This document shows positions 11,246 through 22,110 of a DNA stretch of 64,000 nucleotides, piece by piece. Within the stretch, counting starts at the first letter, position 1, and every line of letters begins with the position of its first letter. A program made the translations under genes and the position numbers. The notes beneath the pieces are model-generated. The model was given only the letters and a program-made list of their open reading frames with translations. It made no database searches and had not been told where the DNA came from. The DNA comes from Hexactinellida sp. DTS-2022 (lineage: Eukaryota; Porifera; Hexactinellida), in assembly GCA_028753945.1 (NCBI GenBank), contig JAPNXP010000017.1, forward strand, positions 496,001 through 560,000, in the 5' to 3' direction.

Positions 11246-12092
11246 TATGAGGCAAATGTTGTCAAGCATAGCATCACCAAGTCTAGCCCTGAATCTAATT
11301 ATGAAATCAAAGGATTCGCATTAATGGAACGCGGTTAGCACCCTCGGCTGGCTTGGGGTAAAAGGTATAAATAGAAAAACCCCACTTTCACTTTCACTTT
11401 CAATTGAAATTCAATTAACTTTCAGTTTAAATTTTACATTCCTAGCCAGACCAGGGTTAACAACAACAAATTGATCAGGATTCCTAGTACTTTATTGAAT
11501 CCCGGGATTGGTCTTCGAATCCCGGGAGAAAATGTATAGGGATCCCGGGATTGCAAACCCTAATTGTACGTCAAAATGTGAAATTTGTTTTAAAGGTCAT
11601 CAACGAACTGACATGTGCTGCCTTAAAAGTACAGAATGAACAGCGTGATCAACAATTCCAAAATTGTACATCAGAGTTTGTGAGTATTATTCTTAGTGTC
11701 TGGAATAAAATTAATGTAATTACAACATATAAGGACATACTTTGAACGATGATTTATGTCAAACTTTGACATATAATGACTATCGATTTGCTTTTCTGAA
11801 TAAAATTTCTTTTGGTTGGATGCTTGGTAAGCTTTGGCCCCCAAAGTTGGGAAATTAACCGGACTTTAACTAGCTTTAGGCATGCGTGTATTGCTTTACA
11901 AGAGATTACTAACTATCTAACTGGCTGTTGTGGTTTTGTTTACTTATTGACTTCATTTTGACAAACAGATCCATTAGAACATCACTTTGGACTTTACCGA
12001 ATGATACCTCATACCTGGCTCTAATTATCATATTTCTTACCTACAAATTCTGGATTAAGGTTTCTAGTATCCTAAGTATGTTCTCAAGCAAA

Positions 12093-12380
12093 CAGGGTTG
12101 ATTAAAATCATATTTTTATTTTAATGAAAAATTTATTTAAATCATTATTTTTAATCTTAAAAATCATTGATTAAATCAATGACTCAAACAACCCTGCTAG
12201 GGTTGATAAAAATCATTTAAATACTTACAAATACTTTCCGAAAGTATTTAAATACTTTACAAATACTACTACAAACAATCAAGTTCTAAATGCAGTAAAA
12301 AAATTAATACATTTGTATTGTATTTGACCCCAAGCTGTCATGATGTAAATCAATGATTTTTATTAATAAAAATCAATAAG
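12093..12380. repeat. Two AT-rich hAT-like MITE copies (CAGGGTTGATTAAAATC)
   Basis: 12093-12196 starts CAGGGTTGATTAAAATCA and ends CAAACAACCCTG. A second start, TAGGGTTGATAAAAATCA, follows at 12198 and runs to AATAAAAATCAATAAGG near 12380. No convincing target duplication. The first copy abuts the end of the P-type pseudogene. Confidence 0.5.
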
Positions 12381-12410
12381 GATAGCTATATGTAGTTGAC
12401 CTACACCAGG

Positions 12411-12720
12411 CGTGCCCAAATCGATTTTAATTTCGGGCCACATTGGTTTCCTCAAATATTTAGGTGGTCCAAAAATTCCAATTGCTAAATTTCAGATATA
12501 TTTAGGGAGAGATAGGTTGGGGTATCCAAACGAAAATGGACCAAATAGTTGGGTCAAAAATTAAGATTCCGTGACCAACCTCTGGCTAGTTAAATTGTAT
12601 GCCTGATTCTGATACTTTAGGCTATATCTCGCGATTTAAGCTCCCATGCCGCTCTGGAAAGTTTGGGCAAACTTTTTTATAGCGACAAATTCAAAGGGCC
12701 TCCGGCAATCATTTTGAAAT
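12411..12720. repeat. hAT-like fragment, CAGGCGTGCCCAAA end
   Basis: CAGGCGTGCCCAAATCG (12411-) and a later AAGTTTGGGCAAACTTTTTT (12659-) are typical hAT terminal and subterminal words. The element is incomplete and its right boundary is unclear. Confidence 0.4.
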
Positions 12721-12844
12721 ATTAAGGCGCCTATCTGAACATTTCATAAATTGATTTTAGAGTCTTTTTGAACAGTATACAATAAGTAGTAGCTGCACTG
12801 AAAATTTCGGCATAGATAACTTTTCAATATGCTTAATAGCAATA

Positions 12845-13031
12845 CAGTGGAGCCTCCCATAACGGACACTCCAATTAGCGGACAACCTCTAAATAACGGA
12901 CAACCCTCGTGGCACGGATTTATGTATTTAGCATATGTCTAATAGAAAAGAAACCTCTAAATAGCGGACAACCTCTAAATAACGGACAACTGTTCCGGTC
13001 CCAAGGTGTCCGTTGTTCAGAGGCTCTACTG
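12845..13031. mobile_element. 187-bp pogo-type MITE
   Basis: CAGTGGAGCCTCCCATAACG on the left and the related GTTGTTCAGAGGCTCTACTG on the right, flanked by TA. Internal repeats of CTCTAAATA(A/G)CGGACAA echo the terminus. It lies about 160 bp upstream of exon 1 of the TLCD3-like gene. Confidence 0.8.
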
Positions 13032-13194
13032 TATATGAAGTGTATAACACATTCTAGAATATTACCATATAACTGAAATTTTAGAAATTGACTGCATTAT
13101 TTTGAAGACGCTAGATCTCTATGTCGAAAATCTAAAAAATGAATAATCCCTTGTGCCTTTCTTTAGAGTATTTATTTCTGTTTGTATTTATATT

Positions 13195-13319
13195 ATGATG
13201 ATTTCTTTTGATATGTTTTTCATCGGTCTCTCAACGTTTCCTGCTTTCTATATATTTTTTATTTGGTTGTACCGATTGAAATTTGATGAGGATCACATAA
13301 TCAAGTTGCTCGCAGAAAG
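13195..13319 (+). CDS. TLCD3: TLCD3/FAM57-like TLC-domain protein, exon 1 (first recognised)
   Basis: The first coding exon recognised in a host gene for a TLC-domain multi-pass membrane protein, a family linked to ceramide and lipid homeostasis in ER or Golgi membranes. The frame starts at an ATG pair (13195, 13198) and encodes residues 1-41 plus two bases of residue 42. A hydrophobic segment (about residues 5-25, with FFIGLSTFPAFYIFF) is followed by a charged stretch KFDEDHIIKLLAER. It ends AAAG|GTACCT, a good donor in phase 2. A possible acceptor (TTTCTTTAG, 13158-13166) precedes the ATG, so an upstream noncoding exon is possible. The family call rests on fit to the next two exons; A versus B orthology is not resolved. 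Confidence 0.6.
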
Positions 13320-13499
13320 GTACCTTGTTTTACAAAATTGGCGACTTGATTAAATTATATCAATATTCATTGCTGTGGCAGGGCTAGGGTGGGGGGGCTT
13401 TTTAATTCTAGGGTCTCATATGTAAACTAAACTAATTTCAATCAAGTAGTACGTATTATATTAAATATTTCTATTTAAGCCACTGTTATTGACAATATT
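13320..13499. other. Start of intron 1
   Basis: AT-rich intronic sequence with a short G run (GGTGGGGGGGC, 13389-13399). No other feature. Confidence 0.5.
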
Positions 13500-13828
13500 G
13501 TTTCAGCTCCACACGAAGTCTATCAGAGGATGCGGGCGGGCGGCATCTCATTATCATTATCTCATTATTTGATGTCGACATAGTTAATAATTATCTGAGC
13601 AAATATTCTAATTTGTGATTGCTTATTGATAAAATATATACAATCGTTGGGTAATAATGCTTGTTATAGGTTCTTATTTTTTACTAGCTAATTATGGCTA
13701 TTTTAGAGTGTGTCCTACAATAAAATTGGCAACGAACAGTGGCCTTACTTGAAATGTAGGTGTAATAATGGAAATAATGACAATATTCGTGAGGGAGTGA
13801 AATCTGACGCGGGCGGTGGAGCTGAAAC
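13500..13828. repeat. Element bounded by GTTTCAGCTCCAC inverted repeats
   Basis: GTTTCAGCTCCAC (13500-13512) is the exact complement of 13816-13828. GCGGGCGG words lie near both ends. No flanking duplication was evident. Likely a short nonautonomous DNA element of unknown superfamily. Confidence 0.45.
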
Positions 13829-14459
13829 AAGATTCCAACAAACAGTGGCCTTATTGTTTTGTTAGGATAATGTTATTTGCATATTAATAGAAATACAAAA
13901 TATAAATATAATCCCGTCCGCAAGTCCATATTTTATGAAAAATCCGGATTATATACAAAGAATTTATTTTACCTGGCCTTATCAAGCAAACCTATGCTAC
14001 TATATGTAGTTCGGAGAAAAAGTGGTCTGTCTGTGTTCAGTTCGTCTAAATATTTGAAGCGGCTCTTTTAAGTCCCTCATATTTGTCACAAAAACATGGA
14101 GCATGGGCCAGTGAAGTCACAGCCAATTTTCGCGTGAATTCTCTTTTTGCTGAGCCCCTTGGGAGTAGCTAAATTTCGAAACTTACGCCTCCTTGTCCTT
14201 TAGAGCGCAGCATTTGATTTATTGTTAACGTAAAACTACGCACTGTGTAAAATTTAAATCTTTCGATATACAGGGGCGTCGGATGCAAAATATAGTCGGG
14301 CGGCCAAAAAAGAGCCTCAGAGAATGTAGTGAGCTATGAATTGACGTTTGATTTCTTGCCTTGGGTATTACATAGGATCATACGCGTCGGACCCACCCGG
14401 CATGGGCCGGTGAATACGTCATCATGGGATAACGAGTAAGCATTTTGAGAATCTGTTCT
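13829..14459. other. Unassigned intron sequence
   Basis: No supported gene or bounded repeat. An ACAGTGGCCTTA word occurs both just outside (13841-) and inside (13737-) the preceding element. CGTCATCATG...GATAACGAGTAAGC near 14420-14440 is the start of family A similarity. Confidence 0.35.
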
Positions 14460-14720
14460 GACCAACGTGTTCGCATCATTTAATGCTCATGTTCTATTAA
14501 AATTTCAGATTTTTATCTCTTAGAGGGTACGAATTATGTGTGATTATGTTAATTTTACGCTTCTCGAAATGTGACAATGACGTCTTATACTACGGAGATG
14601 TTGGAAATTTGGGTGGAAACCTCAATTTGTTGTCTGGTGCCAAAAATATGTGCTAAAATTCAGATTTGCAAACCGTCCAGTTTCTTCAATCAGCTCGTAA
14701 TATTAACAAATGTATATATG
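14405..14720 (+). repeat. Family A repeat, internal part
   Basis: Words such as CATGTTCTATTAAA, TTTTTATCTCTTAGAGGG, TTCTCGAA(A/G)TGTGACAATGACGTC and CAGTTTCTTCAATC(A/T) occur in the same order in copies at 32905-33456 and 58420-58900. This is an interspersed family with no recognised coding sequence. A retroelement-derived origin is possible but unproven. Confidence 0.55.
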
Positions 14721-15202
14721 TACGAGCCCTTCGGTGTAGGTTACTTTGCGACAGATCGGTGCTACGCACCAGGCTTTCATCCAGGAAGAATTTACCGCGC
14801 TCCTAGATTTAGTTTGAGCTCGTTCAGTTTTCATTTGGTACGCCTAAATTAGTCATCTTGTATTAAGTCTATGGGAGCATCTCTCGATATTGTAGGCCTA
14901 GACTCAATTTTGTACTCCTAGATTAAAATCCTGCCAAATTCCGCTCCTTTAGGCGCGCCGAACACGCATGGATAACACCCTGCTACGCACCTCAAGTTTA
15001 CGGCCGCTCTGCGTCCTTACTCCTCACTAAACAATTGATTACATAGTAATATTTGTCATAGTTATATACGTACTTATAATACCCGTTGAAAGCCAACTTC
15101 TAGGTTGATTTTGAAATTTCATTTATTTGTTTACCTATTCGTATAAACAACAACAACAAATGTTCATATTGTAAATTTTTCAACGCAAAATTCGTGTTCA
15201 GC
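14721..15202 (+). repeat. Family B repeat
   Basis: CCCTTCGGTGTAGGTTACTTTGCG...ATCGGTGCTACGC and, after a hAT MITE, TTATAATACCCGTTG...AACAAC...TTCATATT...CGCAAAATTCGT match 17000-17440. It is split by the hAT MITE at 14770-14982 and truncated at 15203 by a P-type foldback element. Confidence 0.6.
14770..14982. mobile_element. 213-bp hAT MITE, CAGGCTTTCATCCAGG family
   Basis: Begins CAGGCTTTCATCCAGGAAGA and ends CGCATGGATAACACCCTG. CTACGCAC is duplicated perfectly at 14762-14769 and 14983-14990. Interior TACGCCTAAATT/CTCCTAGATT words are shared with the 826, 32711 and 44618 copies. Confidence 0.9.
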
Positions 15203-15920
15203 CATGGCCTACTTAATATACGGCTATATATGTCGCCGAGAAGGCCATAAAACAAAGAGGCCAGTTTCTAATTTTCATTCTAGGATAAACTATGTCTCCT
15301 ATTGTTGTTATTTGGGTTGTATATGGGGTAATCAACCATTGCGAGTCCATTAGAACCCCTTTTGAGAATCTCAGATTTGTGGTTAAGTTGTTTAGGCGCC
15401 ATTTAATAATGACACCACAAATATACTATATATACAATTCGAATCTAAAAGAACTACGAGAATATGAAGATATTTTGCTAATATGCTTAGTATGTATTTC
15501 CGAATATATAATGAGAATGAATATATATAAACCAGCAATTATCTACGTTTTATGGACGAAAATAGTAAGTTGTAACTCTGATACTACTTGTATTTTAGCA
15601 TGTGGTTGCCTTTGGAGTGTGAAATAAACCCCTATTTTAGTATTCCTGTTATAAAATTATTCTAAAGTAGGAAGAAAATAAAATTTATGATATTTGAATT
15701 TTTTCATTTACCATAAATTGTTACCGTCACCATGAGATGGCGCCTAAACAGCTTAACCACAAATCTGAGATTCTCAAAAGTGGTTCTAACGGACTCGCAA
15801 TGGTTGATTACCCCATATGCAATCCAAATAATAACAATAGGAGGTATAGTTTATCCTAGAATGAAATTTATAAACTGGCCTTCTCGGTGACATACACGGC
15901 CGTATATTAAGTAGACCATG
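15203..15920. mobile_element. P-type foldback MITE with reversed loop
   Basis: Ends CATGGCCTACTTAATATACG and CGTATATTAAGTAGACCATG with long inverted arms (about 15203-15410 and 15730-15920). Relative to the 9759 copy the loop sequence (CATTTTACCATAAATTGTTACCGTCA) is in the opposite orientation. No 7-bp duplication is visible (GTTCAGC versus CACATAC). Confidence 0.75.
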
Positions 15921-16078
15921 CACATACATACAGGTTTGTGTTTAATAATGTAGATTAGATTTCAATTTTGCCGATTTGACAATACGTAGTTTATTCTTGG
16001 TCTTAGTACAATAATGTAGCTGGTATAGTAGATCATTCTACTCAACCAATCGAACGAACATGCATACAGATTGAAATA
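15921..16078. other. Unassigned intron sequence
   Basis: Nothing recognised. Confidence 0.4.
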
Positions 16079-16225
16079 CAGTCAACCCCCGTTATATCCA
16101 AGTCGGATATAACGAAGTAATCTAAATGCCAAATAGCCTCTAAACTATTGATTTTACTACGGTTATAACGAACTCCAGTTATAACGAAGTCCGGTTATAT
16201 GAAACTCCGGTTACAACGAAATTAT
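16079..16225. repeat. pogo-like left end with repeated GGTTATAACGAA
   Basis: TA then CAGTCAACCCCCGTTATATCC is a pogo-type terminus. It is followed by four or five variants of GGTTATAACGAACTCC. No right terminus was found, so this looks truncated. Confidence 0.5.
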
Positions 16226-16699
16226 TCCTGTAATCGTCATTATAAATATTTTATCTCGCCCCCGCCCCAGCTTTTTGCGATTTTAAGATAAATTTACTCC
16301 CATATTTTCACCTATTTAACATTTTGAAGCTGTTCTATATCCCAATTATAATTGATCTTTCGATTCGCATATAACGTTAGTACAATCTGAACAAAAAGGT
16401 TTACAAACTCCTAAATGAAACTATAAATAGCAGGTTTAAGACATTTATTTGGGACAGTTATTTTATTTAAGTGAGTTTTATATAATAGTCCAATTCTCTA
16501 TTCGACTATATTAGTACTATGTACATGGGCACCGAAACTCTCCAACGCTAGGGGGTGTGACGTAATAATCAAATGTAAAAGTTCAAAAAAACTATACATA
16601 TGGGAAATTGAATCAATGTTGGACGGGTATAATGGTATAGATATATACATCATCCACTGATATTTATACAAACTCTCTATGGAAGCATTATTTCCCAAT
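16226..16699. other. Unassigned intron sequence
   Basis: AT-rich; no supported features. Confidence 0.4.
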
Positions 16700-16860
16700 T
16701 TACATCCCTGGCTGCTCCTCGGCCAGGGGGAGTTACACCCCCCCTGACCCCCCCCCCCCTTTCGGCGCCTATGACTATATATACAGTGAAGTTTCTTTAT
16801 TAGCAACTCGGGTTTTGTTGCAAAAATAGTTGCCAATAATGGGGTAGATAATAAAGCAAC
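16700..16860. repeat. hAT-like end next to a pogo-like left end
   Basis: A C-rich stretch ending CCCCTTTCGGCGCCTATGAC (to 16774) is the complement of a common hAT-type terminus. Just to its right TA-CAGTGAAGTTTCTTTATTAGC (16784-) looks like a pogo-type start. Neither has an identified partner end. Confidence 0.4.
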
Positions 16861-16989
16861 ACCACTGTATTGGCTTTAACATTTCTAAATGCCAAATTCT
16901 TTAATACTCTATAGATGTTCACTAATAGTCCACCTGGAGCTCTTTTGACCACTTGTGGACTGTTAAAGTGAACAAACTGTGCCAGAAAT

Positions 16990-17560
16990 AAAACTAACGA
17001 CCCTTCGGTATCGGTTGCTTTGCGAGGGATCGGTGGTACGCGCCTAAAGTTAAGGACCATGGCCTTACCGGCCTGAATGCTTCCCCCAGCCCTGTCCTTT
17101 CTACTATTTGCATAGTTTTGACTTGTCTACCTCTAGGACGCCTGCGGCACGGGTGCACCGGGTTCACGGTGCATCGTTGCTCCGCTCAATTTGTTTCTTT
17201 TGCATGAAGGGGGAGTGCGGGGGGGCTTTGCACCCCCGGTTTGGTTTATCGTGCACCCGTTGCTCCGGCGTGTCGCCGGCGCCCCAGTACCTATAATACC
17301 CGTTGCAAGTTTACGTATGGGTTCACTTTCAATTTTCCTTATTTTGTTTCCCTGTTTTTTGAAACAACTACATAAATATTCATATTACAAATTTGTAAAT
17401 GCGAAATTCGTATTCAACATACTTTTTTTGTGTCTATCTCAATTTTAAATGGAATTTTTTTTGCAACATCACTTTAATATATTCCGGATAAACAAGCACA
17501 CAACAATTGAGTGTTAACAATATCGATATAAACATGTAGATACTGAGTCAAAACACTCGA
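16990..17560 (+). repeat. Family B repeat, second copy
   Basis: CCCTTCGGTATCGGTTGCTTTGCG, the GC-rich centre (17130-17290) and TATAATACCCGTTGCAAG...AACAACTACATAAATATTCATATT match 14721-15202. The small open frames in the GC-rich centre have no homology I recognise and are treated as chance. Confidence 0.55.
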
Positions 17561-17639
17561 TAAAAGTTTCTAATCCCTTTGATGATGATGTTAAAGATGT
17601 TCCTTGTTCTCCTCCTCCAACAACCCTAAGCCAGATGTG

Positions 17640-18360
17640 TTACCAACAGATCATCAGGATTAATAGTTGATCCTCTTCTCATTCTTTTCTTAACAATGTT
17701 CCAGCTACCTTAAATTCCTTGAGTATGCACACCAGTAGTTGGATTTACGATGTTCTCACTATGGTTCACAGTGTGATGCGTGTACTGGGGTGTATGAGCC
17801 AATATATTATATGCAGCCTACTCGCCTGAGTATACAATAGAGCCAGGTAGGCCGTAATGCTGGATAAGGGGTAGCAGAGTTGCAGCAGATCTATTTGGTA
17901 CACATAACATAACCATTCGGCCTGTATCTCTCTCGACTATTCCAAAAATCCATGTACCCACTACTAATCTTCCGCGGAAGGATTTACGTTTGCCGAACTT
18001 GCATTCATCAATCTCCACGATAATTCCGGGACCACATAGGGGTTCAGCATCTTGTATGATCTCTTCAACACAGATATATATCCCTCATAAGTTCTTCCAA
18101 TCAACAACAGTAGCTGGTGCTGACTGCAATTGCTTCTCCATAATAGCGTGTGACTGAGTATCCTCACACCAGAAATACATTAATTAAAGAAGCGAAGTAA
18201 TCGAGAGTTTGGAAGTTCGAAATAATTAACCAAAACGTATTGAACAGGAACTTTGCATGCACGACATTTCCACTCGTAACCATCCTGGGAATTGGCGTAG
18301 GCACCCTCATACATTTGCTCACCACATTTGCATTGCATTACACGAGCTAAATAGCCATAA
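17640..18360 (-). pseudogene. Merlin-superfamily transposase remnant
   Basis: On the minus strand the translation gives a Cys-rich N-terminal part (CxC...WKCRACK, about 18340-18250), then a linker, then the core VEIDECKFGKR...RGR...GTWIFGIVERDTG (18025-17900), RSAATLLPLIQHY, and finally HTVNHSENIVNPTTGVHTQGI. This order is that of Merlin/IS1016-type DDE transposases. The start of the core is in a different frame from the preceding part, and a stop codon replaces the residue after TQGI where the catalytic glutamate is expected. Terminal repeats were not identified. Non-functional. Confidence 0.75.
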
Positions 18361-18729
18361 TCCCGTAACTAGCTAATCGTGTGTTGATAATTTGATGTTA
18401 GAGAATACAAGTGAGGGAGAAGAAAGTCAGTTGGGATGTCGAGAATAATAAGTTGGAATAATAGTGCTCTGTGATCATTTAAAGTTTGGAATAAAATGAA
18501 TCTGTATTTATATACTAATTGTTTCCAAAGGTAGTGACAATATTTAATGTTTGGAATGCACTGTGGTTTACTTGGTGGTTACTAGAAGAACAATAGCTAC
18601 TTAGTAACGAGATTTTTGCACCACTTTTGTCCACTTTTGTCCAATTTTTAGGTTTAGGACAGGGCGGTTTAAACCTGGTTTAAACCATTTGGCCAAAACC
18701 TACCAACCCTGCTTCATTGTCACATTTTT
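18361..18729. other. Flank of Merlin remnant
   Basis: The stretch has no open frame. GGGTTGGTAGGTTTTGGCC, on the complement of 18695-18713, could be an element terminus, but no partner was found. Confidence 0.3.
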
Positions 18730-19160
18730 GAAAGTCAGAAAATCTACCTAATTGCTTATAACTCACACTCCATGAGAGATAGAAACGTAAAAATTAATTC
18801 AATATGCAGATTAATAGCACCAATAGTTCTCCCAAACAAAATCACATATATTCATACTCATTATCAAAATTTGACGTCATCATGACAATATTTCAAAAAA
18901 AGACTTTCTTTAGAAAAAATTAAGTTTTCTCCTTCGCGAGGCACGAAGTGATGAGTGTAACACACAACAACCTCGAAGTTGTTTTTGTGTGGACTGCGAC
19001 ACGTCGCGAACTACCTATCAATCGTAGTATAATCAATGTTAGAAGCGTATCAACTACACACCAACCGCAAATCAGTGGTGAGTGGTTATGTTCTGTCGCG
19101 AAGCGATTTTGTTACGCTAGTTCTTATAATAACAAAAATCTTGGCTCATCTTAGTTAAAC
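18730..19160 (-). repeat. Family A repeat, reverse orientation
   Basis: Read on the minus strand it has ...GCTTCGCGACAGAAC..., GCGGTTGGTGTGTAG and then a TGATGACGTCAAA segment, the same order as copies at 32905 and 58420. It is considerably diverged. Confidence 0.5.
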
Positions 19161-19267
19161 TTATGCGATAAACTATCTACACGTATATTTGTTGACCGAT
19201 TGAAAAGTGGAGAATCAATGCAGGACCAGTTGCTTCATTGTTTTGTATATACGTATTGCGTATTATA

Positions 19268-19437
19268 CGGTGGTGTTCGCCTATTAGCAATATTGGTCTA
19301 ATAACAATATGTATTATAAAATCGTTTCCGTCCCCAAGCGAGCATTTAATGTTAATTTTGTTCCTCTAAGAGCAAGTTCGCCTATCAGCAAGCAAATTTT
19401 GTGCAAAATGCGACTTAGTATTAGGCGAACACCAGTG
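19268..19437. mobile_element. pogo-like MITE, GGTGTTCGCCTATTAGCA ends
   Basis: CGGTGGTGTTCGCCTATTAG at the left (after TA) and TATTAGGCGAACACCAGTG at the right are inverted repeats. The right flank is CA rather than TA. A further GTGTCCGCCTAATAGCAA word lies downstream at 19538-19555. Confidence 0.55.
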
Positions 19438-19622
19438 CATATTCATTTGAGTACAGAACACAATAAACGGAGTTCTGTGTGTATTAAATTGGTAACTTAT
19501 TTGAATGAAGACCACCTTGTGACACTATTGTCTTCGTGTCCGCCTAATAGCAATGTCTATAAAAAGGAATATTTCACTATTATCAACTTTTTGTCCCCCA
19601 ACGACCATTTTATGTTATAATC
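19438..19622. other. Flank of MITE
   Basis: Related GCCTAATAGCAA word only; otherwise unassigned. Confidence 0.35.
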
Positions 19623-20140
19623 AAGGCCGGATTACCCCATAGACTAACTAAGCTATAACTTGGGTGCCTTCGAAAGTTTGGGGCCTCAATTGCTATCAAG
19701 CCCATCGGAGTAGGGGAAGCTTAGGCAGCCCCACTTTATGGAGCTTTCGATGAACTTTATGTTATTCTAGAATATTCATTAAGACTTTCACCTATTATGA
19801 CATAAGTGAAAAATTTGCTAGCCATATTGTTACGAAAAAGAAATTTGTGTCTTCTCAGTGCTTAGCCCCACTTTGTATTGTATTCGCCTCTTTTTTTAAG
19901 CGAAATTACTATCCTTGGTTCCTCTCAACGGAATTTTTAGTTACACCCTATCAAACTCATTGGGTAGAGCCTCCGACACTCATTTAGCTGGGTAGCTGGG
20001 ATTTGTCTTACAATCTGTAATGTAGGAATTCGTCCTAAACTATATTAAAGGAAGGAATTTGTCCTACAAACATTTCCGGAATTTGTCCCGAAACAAGTCC
20101 AGAAATTGTCCTACACTATATTAAATGTAGGAATATGTCC
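19623..20140 (-). repeat. GGCCGGATTA / GTAGGA-ATTTGTCC repeat
   Basis: GGCCGGATTACCCCATAGA at the left and several GTAGGAATTTGTCCTA words (20020-20130) correspond, in reverse orientation, to the array at 27180-27450 and its end ATTCCGGCCCTG. Likely two degraded copies of one hAT-like family. Confidence 0.45.
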
Positions 20141-20635
20141 AACAACTGGTGGTAATTGTTTTGTATTTCTCGCTAGTATTGTATTTACATTAAGCGAATA
20201 TAACTAATTTATAGTGTTTGTTTTGTATTTAATGAGACCTAACAAGTGTCTATGTATTCTAATATTTGACAATTCCACATTATGTGCATAGTATCGTGGT
20301 ATAAATTGCAAAACTATTCATATTTACTCATTTTGAAATTCTACCAACTAATTTCTAAGTAAACTTTATGGAATATACCGTTATTGAAGGTAAATGGATA
20401 AAATCGTCGGAATTACTTTTGTGAAGGTTTCCGTTATATAAAGGATAGGGAATCTGAATCCTGTATTTATGTCAAATGTAGCCTGTTTCGAACTCAATCT
20501 TGTGAATGTTATGGGAAAAATAAAGAAATCAGCAAATTTATTTTTTCGATGTTTATGCCCCATGTCTAGCTGTATTTAAAGTAGGCTATGCATCATCCTA
20601 TCCCATACAATAAACATAAATTTGATATAATTATA
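20141..20635. other. Unassigned intron sequence
   Basis: No supported features; a 60-codon frame on the minus strand (20381-20563) has no recognisable content. Confidence 0.4.
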
Positions 20636-22110
20636 AAAAATCCAAAATTGCAGCCTGTGCCGATGCATGTTCCTTTGTGGCACTATATTTTGTTGGTGGT
20701 TCATTGATAGTGCCTCCAATGGAACATGCTGTCGGCACAGGCTGCAATTTTGGATTTTTTTCGCCAAGTCATCAACGCCTCAGGGTGTCAAGAACCATTT
20801 GTCAATTGGTCCGAGTCACAAGGAATGGTAGATTAATTTGAAGTTTGTTTCTATCTTGTATCATCCCCGAGATTAATGAATTTTTGTAAATATTTAATTA
20901 ATTATTAATAATTTAACACCATTATTATTTACAGCAAAAATAAATTAAGTTCAATAATTTGCAATAATTATTAATTTAAATTGAATTTCACTATAATATT
21001 TGAATTCAGCGCACTCGATAACCCCAATAATCTCATTGGAACCTTCTCTATAAGTCAAACACTGAGCGACTATTTATAATTAAATATGTAAGTGTAGAAT
21101 ATTCTCGCAGAAGTAAATATAATCACGTAATCTGTCGTTGTTATGGAATATATAATCTTAGTCTTCAATTACAGAATAGAAGCCAACCCGATCTCACAAG
21201 TTGAATCATTATAATTATCACAAGTTGAAACAATAGAATTAGATTTAACAGTTTTACTGAAACTGAAGTGTGAGTAAACAAAGAAATTTTCACCCCTATT
21301 AATGGCATGAATTAAACCCTTTATTAAAATTTGACTTCTCCCAATTTACGCAGAAATTTAAGATAAATCCAATGTTGAAATAAAAATTGGGTGTTTAGTA
21401 TAACATTTTTTGAGTTATGGATCATCTAAATCTTGAAAGGTGTCAAAACTGTGTGCAAAATTTGTCTGTATATCTCAATTTTAAAGACAATTCTTTATAA
21501 TAGGAAATACTCCATATAAGTGTCTTTTATGGAGTATTAGGCAAAAGTGTCTTTACTCGGCAAAAAGTGTCTTAGGGAAACGCCGGCTTTTGCCTAGGCA
21601 AAAATGTCCATTTATCTGATATTAAAAGACAATTTTCTTTTTAGTCCAAAATATGTCAATCAAAAATCTTAACCCCAGGTGCAAATTAGACAGTCCCATC
21701 GCACCTACATGCTATGTTTCAGGCCATCAACTATATTGCACTGGTCAGGGAATCGTCTACGGAGAAAAATATAGAAAAAATTAAGGCAGTGAGATTAGAA
21801 CTGGGCCACTATACTGTAGTATAGTCGGCACAGTATTATAATAACTAACCAAGGCCTAAGATTAGAACTGGGCCACTTGTATAGTATATAGTCGGCACAT
21901 TAATAATAATATTAACAACTAACCAAGGCACTAAGATTAGAACTGGGCCACTATACTATAGTATAGTCGGCACAGTAATAATAACTATCCAAGGCAGTAA
22001 GATTAGAACTGGGCCACTATACTATAGTATAGTCGGCACGTTAATAATAATAACCAAAGCAGTAATATTAGAACTGGGCCACTATACTATAGTATAGTCA
22101 GTCGCACAGT
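20636..22110 (+). repeat. Family H unit 4 with five-copy satellite
   Basis: A hairpin at about 20639-20761 (GCAGCCTGTGCCGAT...GTCGGCACAGGCTGC) is followed by the body (to about 21655), then CTTAACCCCAGGTGCAAATTA (21669-). Next come five tandem units of about 66 bp (21786-22107), each TTAGAACTGGGCCAC plus a palindrome and a GTCGGCAC-like end; three units keep the perfect 18-bp palindrome. Order and sequence match the units at 2299-5715, so this is the best full-length copy. Confidence 0.65.

Larger units (their letters stand above)
9566..11562. mobile_element. hAT element TAGnGTTTGCAATCC with passengers
   Basis: The ends TAGTGTTTGCAATCC and GGATTGCAAACCCTA are inverted repeats. Subterminal AATCCCGGGATT words are present at both ends (9595-9650, 11490-11550). 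Flanks AGTGTACG (9558-9565) and ATTGTACG (11563-11570) are an 8-bp duplication with one change. The element has no transposase. It contains a 52-bp tandem duplication, a P-type foldback MITE (9759-10546) and a Tc1-like MITE (10677-11245). It disrupts the P-type pseudogene between the PSSS (9550) and RQNVK (11571) segments. Confidence 0.85.
7873..12092 (+). pseudogene. P element / THAP9-like transposase pseudogene
   Basis: Conceptual translation in shifting frames matches the intact transposase at 41371-44262 segment by segment. It has a THAP-like start (SAPGC near 7890, then IPTFKMP, ALHREDI, KHFHEEDI), the NDIRQVET and GRLQFIMCQ segments (9140-9310), a block beginning with the RNNW motif (9355-9560), RQNVKFVLKV onward (11568-11745), and the C-terminal block TDPLEHHFGLYRM (11970-12005). 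The part carrying the first two catalytic acidic residues has been deleted between about 9310 and 9330. Stops and frameshifts are frequent. hAT elements split it at 8169-8765 and 9566-11562. The match ends at about 12092, where another MITE begins. It is certainly non-functional. Confidence 0.85.
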
